DNA from: Hydrogenophilales bacterium 16-64-46
GTDB lineage: Bacteria > Pseudomonadota > Gammaproteobacteria > Burkholderiales > Thiobacillaceae
NCBI GenBank assembly: GCA_002281775.1
Contig: NCGY01000008.1
Coordinates: 125,425 to 189,424 of the forward strand
DNA length: 64,000 nucleotides
Direction: 5' to 3'
Shown here: positions 15,965 through 23,591 of the stretch, piece after piece
Layout: every line of letters begins with the position of its first letter
Numbering within the stretch: position 1 is the stretch's first letter
The notes under the pieces: model-generated
What the model was told of the DNA's origin: nothing
Databases searched by the model: none
What the model saw: only the letters and a program-made list of their open reading frames with translations
Translations under genes and position numbers: made by a program

Positions 15965-18900
15965 ATGCCGGATCAGGACAAGGACGATTTCGCGCTCAAG
16001 CCCCAACAGCCGCCCGAGCCGCTGCCGCTGGAAGCCCCAGACAAGAAGAAAAAACCCGCCAAGAAACCGGTGGGCGCGCGCGCCAAGGCCAGCGAAGCCG
16101 ACGCCGCCATCCTCTCCTACCGTCACCCCCACAAGCGCAAGAACAACCCGGACGTCGGCGTCGTCACGCCCGAAACCGACCCCGAGCAGCCCAAAACCGC
16201 CTGGGCCTACGACCCCCACATCGACCCCGCGCTGCAATTCGACAGCGGACGTGCGCAGATCGAAAAGCTGATCGACGACGCGCTCGCCAGCGGCGACGAG
16301 GCGGTGATGAAACAGGCGCTGGAACAGCTCAAGCGCGAGTCCGCGCCTTATCTCAACTGGACCGGCAAGGCCGAGCGCACCAGTTTCGATGTGGACACCG
16401 TCAGCCTGCACGTCCACGAGCGCATCGATCCCATGAGCATCCTGTCGGCACTGCGCAAGGACATGAAGAACCCCTCTCCCGCAAGCGGGAGAGGGGCAGG
16501 GGTGAGGGCAAACGTCATGCAGCCCGGCCTGTTCGAAGCCCCCTTCGAAAACCTGCCGCTGCGCGACGCCGTCGATTTCTACAAGCACGAAAAGGGCTGG
16601 TCCAACCGCCTGATCTCCGGCGACAGCCTCTTGGTCATGAACTCGCTGCTGCAAAAGGAAAGCATGGCCGGCCAGGTGCAGATGATCTACTTCGACCCGC
16701 CCTACGGCATCAAGTACGGCTCCAACTTCCAGCCCTTCACCAACAAGCGCGACGTGAAAGACCGCAAGGACGAAGACCTGACCCAGGAGCCGGAGATGAT
16801 CAAGGCCTTCCGCGACACCTGGGAGCTGGGCATCCACTCCTACCTCACCTACCTGCGTGATCGACTGCTGCTGGCGAAGGAATTGCTGCACGAGTCGGGG
16901 AGCGTGTTTGTGCAGATTTCGGATGAGAACGTGCATCACATCCGTGAAATCTGCGATGAAATATTCGGTATCGATAATTTCGTTTCGCTAGTCACTTTCA
17001 GAAAAAAATTAATGCCACTTGGGGCAAAAAAACTTGAACAGATGTCTGATTTCCTGGTTTGGTACGCCCGGGACATTTCCAAGATTAAGTATCGCCACAT
17101 GTATCGTGAAACCACGCCTGACCCAAAGGGACGCTGGACGGGCATTCGCGATACTCATCTCAACTTAAGGCGATTAGATAAGGAAAGAAAAGCAGAACTT
17201 CGGCGAGGCCAAGTCCCAGATGCAATCTTCGGAACAGTCTCACAGTGGGCACCCTCGTATTCAGAGACAAACAATTTTGTTTTCTCTTTTGAAGGGAAGG
17301 GGTTTGAGCCGACATCTGGGCAGTGTTGGGTCACATCGGCTGAAAAGATGGAAAGACTCAAACGTGCAAACCGGTTGTTTGTTGAGGGAGCATTCCCACG
17401 CTTCGTTATATTTCACAAGGACTTCGAGTTCGCGAAACTCACTTCCCCATGGGATGACACTGCGCCCGCGCAAGACAAGTCTTACGTAGTCCAAACAAAT
17501 GAACGGGTCATCGAACGCTGCCTCCTCATGACCACCGACCCCGGCGACCTGGTGCTGGACCCGACCTGCGGTTCCGGCACCACCGCCTTCGTCGCCGAGA
17601 AGTGGGGCCGGCGCTGGATCACCTGCGACACCTCGCGCGTGGCGGTGACGCTGGCCAAGCAGCGGCTGATGACGGCGAGCTTCGATTACTACGCGCTGCG
17701 TTATCCGCACGAGGGCTTGAAGGGCGGTTTCATCTACAAAACCGTGCCGCATGTGACGCTGAAGTCCATCGCCAACAATCCTGACATTGACGAAATTTAC
17801 GAGCGGATGCACCCGGCTATCGAAACGGCACTGGCGGCGTTGAACCGCGCCCTCACCCCAACCCCTCTCCCCGAGGGCGAGGGGCTCAAGGAATGGGACG
17901 TGCCGTTCGACTTGCCTGCGGACTGGCCGGCGACGGCAAAGCAGGCATTCGAGGCTTTCCACGCCGCCCGCCAGGCGATGCAGAAGCAGATGGATCTGAG
18001 CATCGCCGCGCACGCCGACCAGGAAATCCTCTACGACCAGCCGCAGCCGGACAAGCGCAAGCTGCGCATTACCGGGCCGTTTTCGGTGGAGGCGGTGCCG
18101 TTCCCGTCGGTGAAGTCGCTGGACGCGGCGGACACGATTGCCGGCGAGGCCGATGCCAGCATTGCCCGCAGCGGCGAGTCGGCGCGGCAGCACAGCTGGC
18201 GCGACGAGTTGCTGAAAACCGGCATACGCGGCAAGGGCGGGCAGATGCTGAAGTTTGCCGAGCTGGAAACCCTGCCGGATACGCAGTATCTGCAATGCTC
18301 GGGCACGCTCGTCGAGGTTGAAGATGCGTCCGGCCAAGGCCGGACTGGGGGCGAACGGGTGGTGGTGAGCTTCGGCCCCGAGCACGCGGCGCTGGAGCAG
18401 CGACAGGTGGAAATGGCCATGCGCGAGGCGGGCGAACTGTTCCCGCGCCCGAAGATGATCGTGTTCTGCGCCTTCACCTTCGACCCCGAAGCGGCCAAGG
18501 ATATCGACCAGACCAAGGGCATTACCGCGTTGAAGGCGCAGATGAACACCGATCTGCTGACCGACGACCTGAAAAAGGCTCGCTCGTCGAACCAGAGCTT
18601 CTGGCTCATGGGCCAGCCGGACGTGGAGGTGCGCAAGCAGAAGGACGGTACCTACGTGGTGGAAGTCCACGGTTTCGACTACTTCGACACCGCCAAGGGC
18701 GAACTGGTCTCCGGCGGCAAAGGCAAAATCGCCATGTGGCTGCTGGACACCGACTACGACGAGCGCAGCCTGTTCCCACGCCAGGTGTTCCTGCCCATGG
18801 CCGGCAAGGGCGAAGGCTGGCAGAAGTTGAAAAAAGATATCAAGGCCGAACTGAACGAAGACCTGCTGGCGCAGTTCCACAGCACGGTCAGCCTGCCGTT

Positions 18901-18985
18901 CGCGGCGGGTGAGAACCGCAAGATCGCGGTGAAGATCATCGACGACCGGGGGATTGAGTCGTTGAAGGTGATGGGATTGGAGTGA
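15965..18985 (+). CDS. Type III-like adenine-specific DNA methyltransferase (Mod)
   Basis: The 1006-residue protein carries beta-class amino-methyltransferase motifs in permuted order: catalytic motif IV DPPYGIKYG at about residue 244, then the S-adenosylmethionine site DPTCGSGTTAF at about residue 532, with the target recognition region between them. A C-terminal part of about 400 residues follows, much longer than in EcoP1-type Mod (about 650 in total). It should modify adenine in the recognition sequence and form a complex with the helicase-nuclease encoded at 20243. A GGGAGA site precedes the ATG at 15965. Oddities: the region 16950-17500 is clearly AT-richer than the rest (37% GC over 16981-17040), and three palindromes are inserted in frame (16471, 17862, 18328). 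Confidence 0.85.
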   Translation: MPDQDKDDFALKPQQPPEPLPLEAPDKKKKPAKKPVGARAKASEADAAILSYRHPHKRKNNPDVGVVTPETDPEQPKTAWAYDPHIDPALQFDSGRAQIEKLIDDALASGDEAVMKQALEQLKRESAPYLNWTGKAERTSFDVDTVSLHVHERIDPMSILSALRKDMKNPSPASGRGAGVRANVMQPGLFEAPFENLPLRDAVDFYKHEKGWSNRLISGDSLLVMNSLLQKESMAGQVQMIYFDPPYGIKYGSNFQPFTNKRDVKDRKDEDLTQEPEMIKAFRDTWELGIHSYLTYLRDRLLLAKELLHESGSVFVQISDENVHHIREICDEIFGIDNFVSLVTFRKKLMPLGAKKLEQMSDFLVWYARDISKIKYRHMYRETTPDPKGRWTGIRDTHLNLRRLDKERKAELRRGQVPDAIFGTVSQWAPSYSETNNFVFSFEGKGFEPTSGQCWVTSAEKMERLKRANRLFVEGAFPRFVIFHKDFEFAKLTSPWDDTAPAQDKSYVVQTNERVIERCLLMTTDPGDLVLDPTCGSGTTAFVAEKWGRRWITCDTSRVAVTLAKQRLMTASFDYYALRYPHEGLKGGFIYKTVPHVTLKSIANNPDIDEIYERMHPAIETALAALNRALTPTPLPEGEGLKEWDVPFDLPADWPATAKQAFEAFHAARQAMQKQMDLSIAAHADQEILYDQPQPDKRKLRITGPFSVEAVPFPSVKSLDAADTIAGEADASIARSGESARQHSWRDELLKTGIRGKGGQMLKFAELETLPDTQYLQCSGTLVEVEDASGQGRTGGERVVVSFGPEHAALEQRQVEMAMREAGELFPRPKMIVFCAFTFDPEAAKDIDQTKGITALKAQMNTDLLTDDLKKARSSNQSFWLMGQPDVEVRKQKDGTYVVEVHGFDYFDTAKGELVSGGKGKIAMWLLDTDYDERSLFPRQVFLPMAGKGEGWQKLKKDIKAELNEDLLAQFHSTVSLPFAAGENRKIAVKIIDDRGIESLKVMGLE
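16471..16508 (+). repeat. REP-like palindrome inserted in frame in mod (copy 1)
   Basis: CCCCTCTCCCGC and its exact reverse complement flank two A residues at 16471-16496, followed by CAGGGGTGAGGG. This is the familiar intergenic repeat family of many proteobacteria, here read as PSPASGRGAGVR within the methyltransferase at about residues 170-181. The surrounding protein continues normally on both sides, so the insertion is tolerated, probably in a surface loop just before the catalytic domain. Confidence 0.75.
17851..17890 (-). repeat. REP-like palindrome inserted in frame in mod (copy 2, opposite orientation)
   Basis: The core CCCCTCTCCC-CGA-GGGCGAGGGG at 17862-17884 has one mismatch between arms and is preceded by CCTCACCCCAA, the reverse-oriented flank of copy 1. 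It is translated as LTPTPLPEGEGL at about residues 630-641 of the methyltransferase. Copies 1 and 2 belong to one repeat family but face opposite ways. Confidence 0.7.
18328..18345. repeat. Short palindrome in frame in the 3' part of mod
   Basis: GTCCGGCC-AA-GGCCGGAC is a perfect 8-bp inverted repeat with an AA loop, read as part of ASGQGRTGG in the methyltransferase. It has the same arm-AA-arm layout as copy 1 but a different sequence, so it is probably another small mobile palindrome. Confidence 0.5.
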
Positions 18986-18992
18986 GCGCGCG

Positions 18993-19454
18993 ATGAATTT
19001 CGTAGAACCTTCGGATGAGGAACTCGAACAGCTCAGGCTTCTGCCCAAAAGGGTTACGAACGCGCGGGCGCAATGGCGGGAGAAGCAGGGCCATCGCCAA
19101 CGCAATTTCATGGCAGGCGGGGGCGATTACCTGTTCGAGATTTACATGCGCCAGAATACTTTCGACCCACGGGACTTTTCCTGCGGGCTGAGTGTAATCA
19201 AGCCCGATGGCACCAAGCTGACCCTATGCCGTTATAACGGTAGTTCGCACAGGCATGGCGCAATTCGCTTTCGCTGTCATATTCACACTTCGACGAGCGA
19301 AGCCATCCGGATGGGATGGCGACCCGAGAGCCACGCAGAGGAAACATCCCGCTATCGGACGCTTGATGGTGCGTTGTATTGCCTGGTAAATGACTGCGAC
19401 GTCACGGGAATCGACAAGCTTGTGCCTGACGAGCCCGACATGTTCGAGAATTGA
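18993..19454 (+). CDS. Small protein of unknown function in the restriction-modification cassette
   Basis: The 153-residue product lies 7 bases after mod and 12 bases before the DUF1828/1829 gene. It starts MNFVEPSDEELEQLRLLPKR, has a charged N-terminal helix and then a beta-rich part with several His and Cys residues (RFRCHIHTSTSEAIRMGW). No signal peptide, membrane segment or known catalytic motif is visible. I do not recognise the family with confidence. The tight packing between mod and res says it is co-transcribed with the system, so it may be an accessory defence component or a small cargo pair with the next gene. Confidence 0.65.
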   Translation: MNFVEPSDEELEQLRLLPKRVTNARAQWREKQGHRQRNFMAGGGDYLFEIYMRQNTFDPRDFSCGLSVIKPDGTKLTLCRYNGSSHRHGAIRFRCHIHTSTSEAIRMGWRPESHAEETSRYRTLDGALYCLVNDCDVTGIDKLVPDEPDMFEN

Positions 19455-19466
19455 TGAAAGCCAGCC

Positions 19467-20246
19467 ATGTTGAGAATTGACGAATCCACTTTGTGCGCAC
19501 AGTTGTGTGCGAATGTCTCCGTGGTGACCCGCCCCGACGGCATGACCATGCTCGACACGCCATTCAGTTTTCCGGATGGCGATCATTACCCGATCTACCT
19601 TGCGGAAACCGGGACGGGCGGGGTTCGGCTTTCGGACGGTGGCCACACCTTGATGCACCTGAGCTATGAGAACGATATCGACAAGTTCTTCGAAGGAACC
19701 CGGAGCTTGCTGATGGAGCAGGCCATTGCGCAGCAGCGGGTGGGGTACGACGCGGAAAACGGCACCTTCTATGTCGATGCCAGCATGGAGCATCTTGCGG
19801 ATGCGGTTTTCAGGCTCGGTCAGGCAATCACGCGGATATACGACCTGACATATCTGAACCGATCGCATGTCGCCTCGACGTTTTATGACGACCTGCAGGA
19901 GCGTATCAAGTCTGTTGTCTCCGAAGAAAGGATCAAGCGCGACTTTGCCGTGCCCGGACTTCCTGGTTCCGAAAACTACCCGGTCGATTTTTGTATCGAG
20001 ACGAACAAGGGGATACCACTATTTCTGTACGGGGTTCCCAGCCGCGACAAGGCGAGACTGGTCACGATCTTTTTGCACCATTTGATCCAGAACCGGGTTG
20101 ATTTCGACTCTCTGATCGTGTTCGACAATCAGGAAGAGATTCCAAGACGAGACTTGGCAAGGCTGTCCAATGTCGGCGGCGAAATGATCGCGTCCTTAAA
20201 TGCGGAAGACGATTTCAGACGCAAGCTGACGCGCAAAGCGGCATGA
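19467..20246 (+). CDS. DUF1828/DUF1829-type protein
   Basis: The 259-residue product has an N-terminal part of about 90 residues (VSVVTRPDGMTMLDTPFSFP, then GGVRLSDGGHTLMHL) that I recognise as DUF1828, and a C-terminal part (FCIETNKGIPLFLYGV, FLHHLIQNRVDFDSLIVFDN) that fits DUF1829. The two domains usually occur together and are frequent in phage, plasmid and defence islands; their function is not known to me. The C-terminal half has the alternating strand-helix pattern of a nuclease-like fold, but I see no convincing catalytic set. The stop overlaps the start of the res gene (ATGA), so translation is coupled to the helicase-nuclease. Confidence 0.7.
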   Translation: MLRIDESTLCAQLCANVSVVTRPDGMTMLDTPFSFPDGDHYPIYLAETGTGGVRLSDGGHTLMHLSYENDIDKFFEGTRSLLMEQAIAQQRVGYDAENGTFYVDASMEHLADAVFRLGQAITRIYDLTYLNRSHVASTFYDDLQERIKSVVSEERIKRDFAVPGLPGSENYPVDFCIETNKGIPLFLYGVPSRDKARLVTIFLHHLIQNRVDFDSLIVFDNQEEIPRRDLARLSNVGGEMIASLNAEDDFRRKLTRKAA

Positions 20247-23059
20247 CCGCCCCGAAATCCCTCATCCTGAATTCACCTTACGAGGTGCCGCGTTTTCATT
20301 GGCGGGAAGACCGGGGAAATCTCACCCTTGAGCACGGGCGGCGTCCGGCTGGCTACGAGATTTTTGATACGCGCAACAACACCCGCCGTACCGAACCGCT
20401 TGAACTGGTGAACCGGATTCGGGAGCGTGTCGATGCGTGGCGGGCGGATGACTATCCCGGCGTCACCAGCGTGAGCCGCAGCCTGTTGACCCACTGGCAC
20501 GACCAGAGTGCTCGAATGCATCCGTTCTATTTCTGCCAGCTCGAAGCCATCGAGACGCTGATCTGGCATACCGAGGCCGCACCCGATTACAAACAGGGCA
20601 TTTTCGTTCCGGGCGACGGCGGCGCATGGGAGCGGGTGTGCAACAAGATGGCGACGGGCACGGGCAAGACTGCGCTGATGGCGATGATCGTTGCCTGGCA
20701 GGTGCTGAATGCCTTGACCTACCCCAAGCGCAACAAGGAATTCAGTCGTGCGATTTTCATCGTGGCTCCCGGCCTGACAGTGAAGGAGCGTTTGCAGGTG
20801 CTGTTTCCGGGCAACCCCGGTAATTACTACGACGAATTCAATATCTGCCCGTCCGAGGCGCTGCGGCAGAAGCTGAATCAGGCTGAATTGCTGGTGGAGA
20901 ACTGGCACAGCCTGATGCCGCTCAAGCAGCCCGAACGCTCGGTGGTCAAGAAGGGGGCCGAAAGCGACAAGGCATTCGTGAAGCGGGTGCTCGGAAAACT
21001 GGCGGGCTTCAGGGATATTGCAGTCATCAACGATGAGGCGCACCACGCCTACCGCATTCCGGCGGATATCAAGATCAGCAAGAAGCAGGCGGAAGAGCAG
21101 GGGATCGATCTGGAAGAGTCCACGCGCTGGATCGAAGGACTCGACCGCATGCACAAGGAATTGCGCATCGGGCGTTGTTTTGACCTGTCGGCCACGCCGT
21201 TTGCGCCGACCGGCAAAACCAATACCGAGCAGGGTCTGTTCGACTGGATCGTGTCGGATTTCGGGCTCAACGACGCCATCGAGGCGGGCCTGGTCAAAAC
21301 GCCGCGCGTGGTGGTGCGGGATGGGGCAATCCCGGATTCAAAAAGCCTGCGGCCCAAGCTCTATCACCTGTATCGGGAAAACGAGGTTTCCGAAGACCTG
21401 AACCGGCGCGGTGCCGAGCCGCACGAGCCGCTGCCGCAACTGGTGCAGCAGGCGTACACGTTGTTGGGCGCGGATTGGCGGCAGACACTGGAAGACTGGC
21501 GGGCGGCCGGCCATGTGTCGCCGCCGGTGATGCTGACGGTGTGCAATCGCACGGAAACGGCCGCACGGATCGAGCGCTATTTTTGCAGCGGCGACGCGCA
21601 CTGGCCGGAAATGCACGCGCCGGACAAAACGCTGCGGGTTGATTCCCGGGTGCTTGAAAAAGCGGAAATCGGCGAATCAGCGGGGACGGACAAGGATTAC
21701 GAGGCGAGATTACGGGCCATTGTCGAGGCGGCTGCCTTGCCCTCGGACAGGAAAGAACGCCTTCTGGGTTTGAAAAAAGAAGAACTCCTGCGCGAAATTG
21801 TCGACAACGTCGGCAAACGTGGCCAGGCAGGTCAGGATTTGCAGTCGGTTATTTCGGTTGCGATGCTGTCCGAAGGCTGGGATGCAAAGAACGTCACGCA
21901 CATCATGGGCCTGCGTGCATTTACCAGCCAGTTGTTGTGCGAGCAGGTGATTGGCCGGGGACTGCGCCGCGTGGGCTACGACACGGAGCCCGTGATTGGG
22001 CCGGATGGCGTGGAGCGGCAACTCTTCAAGCCGGAATACGTGAATGTGTTTGGCGTGCCGCTGTCGATTTTTCAGGACGTGGGCGATGGCGGCGAGCCGC
22101 CACCGCCGCCCCGGCCCAGCACGCAGATTGAGTCCTTGCCTGAGCGCAACGACCTGGAAATCCGCTGGCCCAATGTGTTGCGTGTGGATACTGTGGTTCA
22201 ACCTGTTCTGGTGCTGGATTGGGACGCGGTGGAACCGTTGCGGCTCGATCCCGCACACACGCCGCTGATCGCGGAGATCGCCCCGGCGGTCGGCGGGGCA
22301 ACGGCCTGGGATCAGATTCGGACGATCGATCTGGAGAAACTGCCCGACGAATTCCGCCAGCAACGCCTCGTTTTCAAGGCCGCTCGCAAGGCATTCGATG
22401 CCTTGCAGGATCGCTTTACGGGAAGTCGCGATTACCTCGCCCTGCAACTGATCAGGCTGGTCGAGCAGTTTCTGGCATCAGACAAGCTGGACATTCCTTC
22501 CCTGTTCCATCAAGACCCGTTGCGCAAGCGCATTCTGATTGCGCTCAACATGGATGGCGTGGTCGGCCACCTGATGCAAAGACTGACCGAACAGAATCTG
22601 GAACGCATCGAGCCTGTTTTTGACGAGGAATACCCGATTGGCTCAACGCGGGCGATGCGCACCTGGTACACCACAAAGCCTTGTCAGCCCACTCAGAAGT
22701 CGCAAATCAGCCACTTGGTCGCCGATTCCGCTTGGGAGGCACATTGCGCAAATGTGCTGGAGCAGGCTCGGGAGGTACTGGCCTACGCCAAAAACGACCA
22801 CCTGGGTTTTCAGTTGCACTACTTGTGGAATGGCACGCGCCGCCGGTTCGTGCCGGATTTCCTGATTCGGCTTGCTAACGGGAAGATGCTGATTCTGGAA
22901 ATTAAAGGTGAAGACAGCCCACAAAACCGAGCCAAGCGGCAGGCATTGGATGCCTGGATCAAGGGCGTGAATGCAAAGGGCGGGTTCGGTTCGTGGGCTT
23001 GGGATGTGGCGTTCGAGATGTCCAGGATTCAGGACATTGTCAAGCAGCACGCAATCTAA
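20243..23059 (+). CDS. Type III-like restriction helicase-endonuclease subunit (Res)
   Basis: The 938-residue protein is a superfamily 2 helicase with motif I MATGTGKTALM (about 136-146), motif II DEAHH, motif III SATPF and motif VI QVIGRGLRR. The C-terminal 100 residues contain VPDFLIRLANGKMLILEIKG, the PD-(E)xK pattern of a nuclease domain, as expected for Res. With Mod it should translocate along and cut unmethylated DNA, using ATP. It begins inside the stop of the DUF1828/1829 gene (ATGA) and ends 21 bases before the convergent queF gene. All key helicase and nuclease motifs are present, so the system appears functional. The length is typical of EcoP15I-type Res (about 970). Confidence 0.85.
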   Translation: MTAPKSLILNSPYEVPRFHWREDRGNLTLEHGRRPAGYEIFDTRNNTRRTEPLELVNRIRERVDAWRADDYPGVTSVSRSLLTHWHDQSARMHPFYFCQLEAIETLIWHTEAAPDYKQGIFVPGDGGAWERVCNKMATGTGKTALMAMIVAWQVLNALTYPKRNKEFSRAIFIVAPGLTVKERLQVLFPGNPGNYYDEFNICPSEALRQKLNQAELLVENWHSLMPLKQPERSVVKKGAESDKAFVKRVLGKLAGFRDIAVINDEAHHAYRIPADIKISKKQAEEQGIDLEESTRWIEGLDRMHKELRIGRCFDLSATPFAPTGKTNTEQGLFDWIVSDFGLNDAIEAGLVKTPRVVVRDGAIPDSKSLRPKLYHLYRENEVSEDLNRRGAEPHEPLPQLVQQAYTLLGADWRQTLEDWRAAGHVSPPVMLTVCNRTETAARIERYFCSGDAHWPEMHAPDKTLRVDSRVLEKAEIGESAGTDKDYEARLRAIVEAAALPSDRKERLLGLKKEELLREIVDNVGKRGQAGQDLQSVISVAMLSEGWDAKNVTHIMGLRAFTSQLLCEQVIGRGLRRVGYDTEPVIGPDGVERQLFKPEYVNVFGVPLSIFQDVGDGGEPPPPPRPSTQIESLPERNDLEIRWPNVLRVDTVVQPVLVLDWDAVEPLRLDPAHTPLIAEIAPAVGGATAWDQIRTIDLEKLPDEFRQQRLVFKAARKAFDALQDRFTGSRDYLALQLIRLVEQFLASDKLDIPSLFHQDPLRKRILIALNMDGVVGHLMQRLTEQNLERIEPVFDEEYPIGSTRAMRTWYTTKPCQPTQKSQISHLVADSAWEAHCANVLEQAREVLAYAKNDHLGFQLHYLWNGTRRRFVPDFLIRLANGKMLILEIKGEDSPQNRAKRQALDAWIKGVNAKGGFGSWAWDVAFEMSRIQDIVKQHAI

Positions 23060-23080
23060 TTTAGCTTAAAAATCAATCGC

Positions 23081-23500
23081 CTATCCGCGTATATTTGACT
23101 GATGCTCGAACTGCGTCAGGTCGACGCGCGGGGCCGGCTGCCAGCCTTTCTTGCGGTGTTCGGCGACGACATTGGTGAAGATGCCGCCGCGTACGTAGAA
23201 CTTGGCGGTGAGCCGCATGAATTTGGGCTTGGTGGCTTTCACCAGGTCGTCGAGGATGCGGTTGGTGACGGCCTCGTGAAAATGCCCTTCCTCGCGGAAG
23301 CTCCACATGTAGAGCTTCAGGCTCTTCAGTTCGACGCAGTGTTTGTCGGGGATGTAGTCGAGGATCAGCGTGGCAAAATCCGGCTGCCCGGTCTTGGGGC
23401 AAAGGCACGTGAATTCAGGGACTTCCATGTGGATATGAAAGTCGCGTCCCGGCTTGGGGTTGGGGAAGGTTTCGAGGGTTTTGCTGGCTTGGGAGGGCAT
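23081..23500 (-). CDS. queF: NADPH-dependent 7-cyano-7-deazaguanine reductase QueF
   Basis: The 139-residue enzyme reduces preQ0 to preQ1 with NADPH in queuosine biosynthesis. The short, unimodular form is indicated by the length and by the active-site motif [20 protein letters not shown] with the nucleophilic Cys at about 35 and the Asp seven residues later. [21 protein letters not shown] is the preQ0-binding region with the conserved Glu and His. The start [12 protein letters not shown] at 23500 was chosen because the frame upstream is non-conserved and lies inside smc. It is convergent with the restriction gene and divergent from smc. No riboswitch is evident in the 91-base gap. Confidence 0.95.
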   Translation of the reverse strand: MPSQASKTLETFPNPKPGRDFHIHMEVPEFTCLCPKTGQPDFATLILDYIPDKHCVELKSLKLYMWSFREEGHFHEAVTNRILDDLVKATKPKFMRLTAKFYVRGGIFTNVVAEHRKKGWQPAPRVDLTQFEHQSNIRG

Positions 23501-23591
23501 GGAATGCTCGGTGTAGAATGCTGCGGATAGGAAAAGAGAGGCCGGAAAGGCCCCGGAACATCCATCATTATAAAAGCCAAGGTCCCCTGTC

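Noticed and set aside
16471..17890. A CRISPR-like array in mod
   Set aside because: Only two related palindromes occur, in opposite orientation and 1.4 kb apart, with no regular spacers.
15965..23059. A BREX or Pgl-type defence system
   Set aside because: A long methyltransferase and extra genes raised the idea, but PglZ, BrxC and the Lon-type protease are absent and the helicase has a C-terminal PD-(E)xK nuclease as in type III Res.
23501..23591. preQ1 riboswitch before queF
   Set aside because: The 91-base gap shared with smc shows no aptamer-like pseudoknot pattern and is too short to hold one together with the smc start signals.
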